Under the pieces are notes generated by a model. The model was given only the letters and a program-made list of their open reading frames with translations, did no database searches and had not been told where the DNA came from. Below, one piece after another: positions 63,300 to 64,000 of a DNA stretch of 64,000 nucleotides (position 1 is its first letter; the number at the start of each line of letters is the position of its first letter). A program made the position numbers and the translations under genes. The stretch lies in the NCBI GenBank assembly GCA_913060815.1, contig CAJXSZ010000009.1, positions 59,168 through 123,167 on the forward strand, written 5' to 3'. The DNA comes from an uncultured Sulfitobacter sp. (GTDB lineage: Bacteria > Pseudomonadota > Alphaproteobacteria > Rhodobacterales > Rhodobacteraceae).

Positions 63300-64000
63300 C
63301 CGCCCAGATCATCGCCGCCTGCCGCAGTGCTGTCGTCCCGCGTGGTGGCGCATTTGCTGCGCACACACTGGACGCTTTGGGCGCGCCTGTGGTGCAGGCC
63401 GCATTGGCGCAAGCGGGCCTTGACCTCCAGCAAGTGGACGACCTCATCGTCTCTAATGCCATAGGCGGCGGGGGCAATCCTGCACGGCTCATTGCACTGG
63501 CCGCTGGCCTGCCCGAGCATGTTGCGGGCCTGAGCATCGACCGCCAATGTGCAGGTGGGCTGGACGCCCTGCTGCTGGCAAAAGCGATGGTAGAGAGCGG
63601 AGCCGCAGATATCGTGGTAGCAGGCGGGGTAGAGAGCTACTCCCGCCGCCCCCTGCGCCTTCGCACATTTTCCGATGGCAGCCCGCCACAGCCCTATGAT
63701 CAGCCTCCGTTTTCGCCGTGGCCCGACCGTGATCCTGATATGGCAGCGGCCGCAGATGCCTTGGCGACCGCCTATGGGATCAGCGCCGAGGTACAAAACG
63801 ACTGGGCGATAGAAAGCCACGCAAAATCACTGCGTGCGGACCCAATTCCTGGTGAGATCGTAGCGCTGGGCGGTCAACACCGCGATCCGTTTGCACGCAA
63901 ACTCAGCACAGCCCTGACCCGCCGCGCAAAAACAGTGAGCGGCAGCATCACCGCTGCCAACATGGCCGTCGCCGCAGACGCTGCCGCGTTTTGTGTGGTT
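63296..64000 (+). CDS. Thiolase-family protein (partial)
   Basis: The first 235 codons, cut by the window end with no stop. N-terminal MTAQIIAACRSAVVPRGG and the nucleophile Cys85 in DRQCAGGLDALLLAKAM match thiolase I; VVAGGVESYSRRP is the following motif. It condenses or cleaves acyl-CoA thioesters. Coupled to the upstream ligase by a 4-bp overlap. The second catalytic Cys and the His of the thiolase lie beyond the window. Confidence 0.85.
   Translation, partial: MTAQIIAACRSAVVPRGGAFAAHTLDALGAPVVQAALAQAGLDLQQVDDLIVSNAIGGGGNPARLIALAAGLPEHVAGLSIDRQCAGGLDALLLAKAMVESGAADIVVAGGVESYSRRPLRLRTFSDGSPPQPYDQPPFSPWPDRDPDMAAAADALATAYGISAEVQNDWAIESHAKSLRADPIPGEIVALGGQHRDPFARKLSTALTRRAKTVSGSITAANMAVAADAAAFCVV

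Overview
This 64 kb window is an ordinary chromosomal stretch from a Rhodobacterales alphaproteobacterium, most likely a marine Roseobacter-group species; the genus cannot be fixed from the sequence. The evidence is high GC with C/G-ending codons, split b and b' subunits in the F0 ATP synthase operon, the alphaproteobacterial proteins MipZ (division-site placement) and TrcR/DUF1013 (cell cycle), a 4.5S RNA just upstream of dnaX-ybaB-recR, and many short, tightly overlapping operons. I see no insertion sequence, prophage, rRNA operon, integron or CRISPR array. One tRNA (CAT anticodon) and one SRP RNA are present.

Layout. 1-3.9 kb: two tandem peptide deformylase genes, a MalY/PatB C-S lyase, a glutathionyl-hydroquinone reductase and a degenerate receiver protein. 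4-7.9 kb: two cobalamin genes (cobD, cbiB), a lytic transglycosylase, a rhodanese and a small secreted protein. 7.9-13.2 kb: smc, a lipoprotein, a FadR-type regulator and a small membrane protein. 13.4-16 kb: the F0 operon atpI-B-E-X-F. 16-19.2 kb: an ArsR regulator, a 22-residue membrane peptide, a DMT exporter, a LysR regulator and azoR. 19.4-27.8 kb: a long translation and protein-export run, ffh, NIPSNAP, chorismate mutase, rpsP, rimM, trmD, rplS, rpmE. It is interrupted by two tandem sulfotransferase-like paralogues between rimM and trmD, and by a polysaccharide-deacetylase-like gene plus a GNAT gene between trmD and rplS. This is the most unusual neighbourhood in the window.

27.9-35.8 kb: an NTF2-like protein, a LysR gene divergent from an SbtA-type bicarbonate permease, mipZ, a cytosine-deaminase-like amidohydrolase, an orphan Tat-exported peptide-binding protein, and a BzdR/BoxR-type regulator (XRE helix-turn-helix fused to a shikimate-kinase fold). 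36-42.7 kb: the tRNA, hemF, an SDR lacking its catalytic lysine, rsmC, clpS, a tautomerase-like protein, a DD-carboxypeptidase with a SPOR-like tail, and a LysR gene. 42.7-48.5 kb: the yejABEF peptide (microcin C type) ABC importer. 48.7-53.7 kb: membrane-anchored cytochrome c, prephenate dehydratase, an SRPBCC protein, nudC, and a 5'-nucleotidase/CpdB-like enzyme without a signal peptide. 53.7-57.8 kb: ffs, a zinc metallopeptidase, dnaX-ybaB-recR. 57.9-64 kb: ornithine decarboxylase with a structured leader, trcR, RNase T2, a quinone oxidoreductase, and an acyl-CoA-synthetase/thiolase pair cut by the window end.

Five small reading frames (22, 33, 48, 48 and 49 codons) that routine gene calling may miss are described. 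The 49-codon and 22-codon frames are well supported by translational coupling or a ribosome-binding site. One 48-codon frame has a ribosome-binding site. The 33-codon frame is coupled at both ends but weak otherwise, and the second 48-codon frame (22172-22318) has little support. No wholly new defence or mobile system was found.
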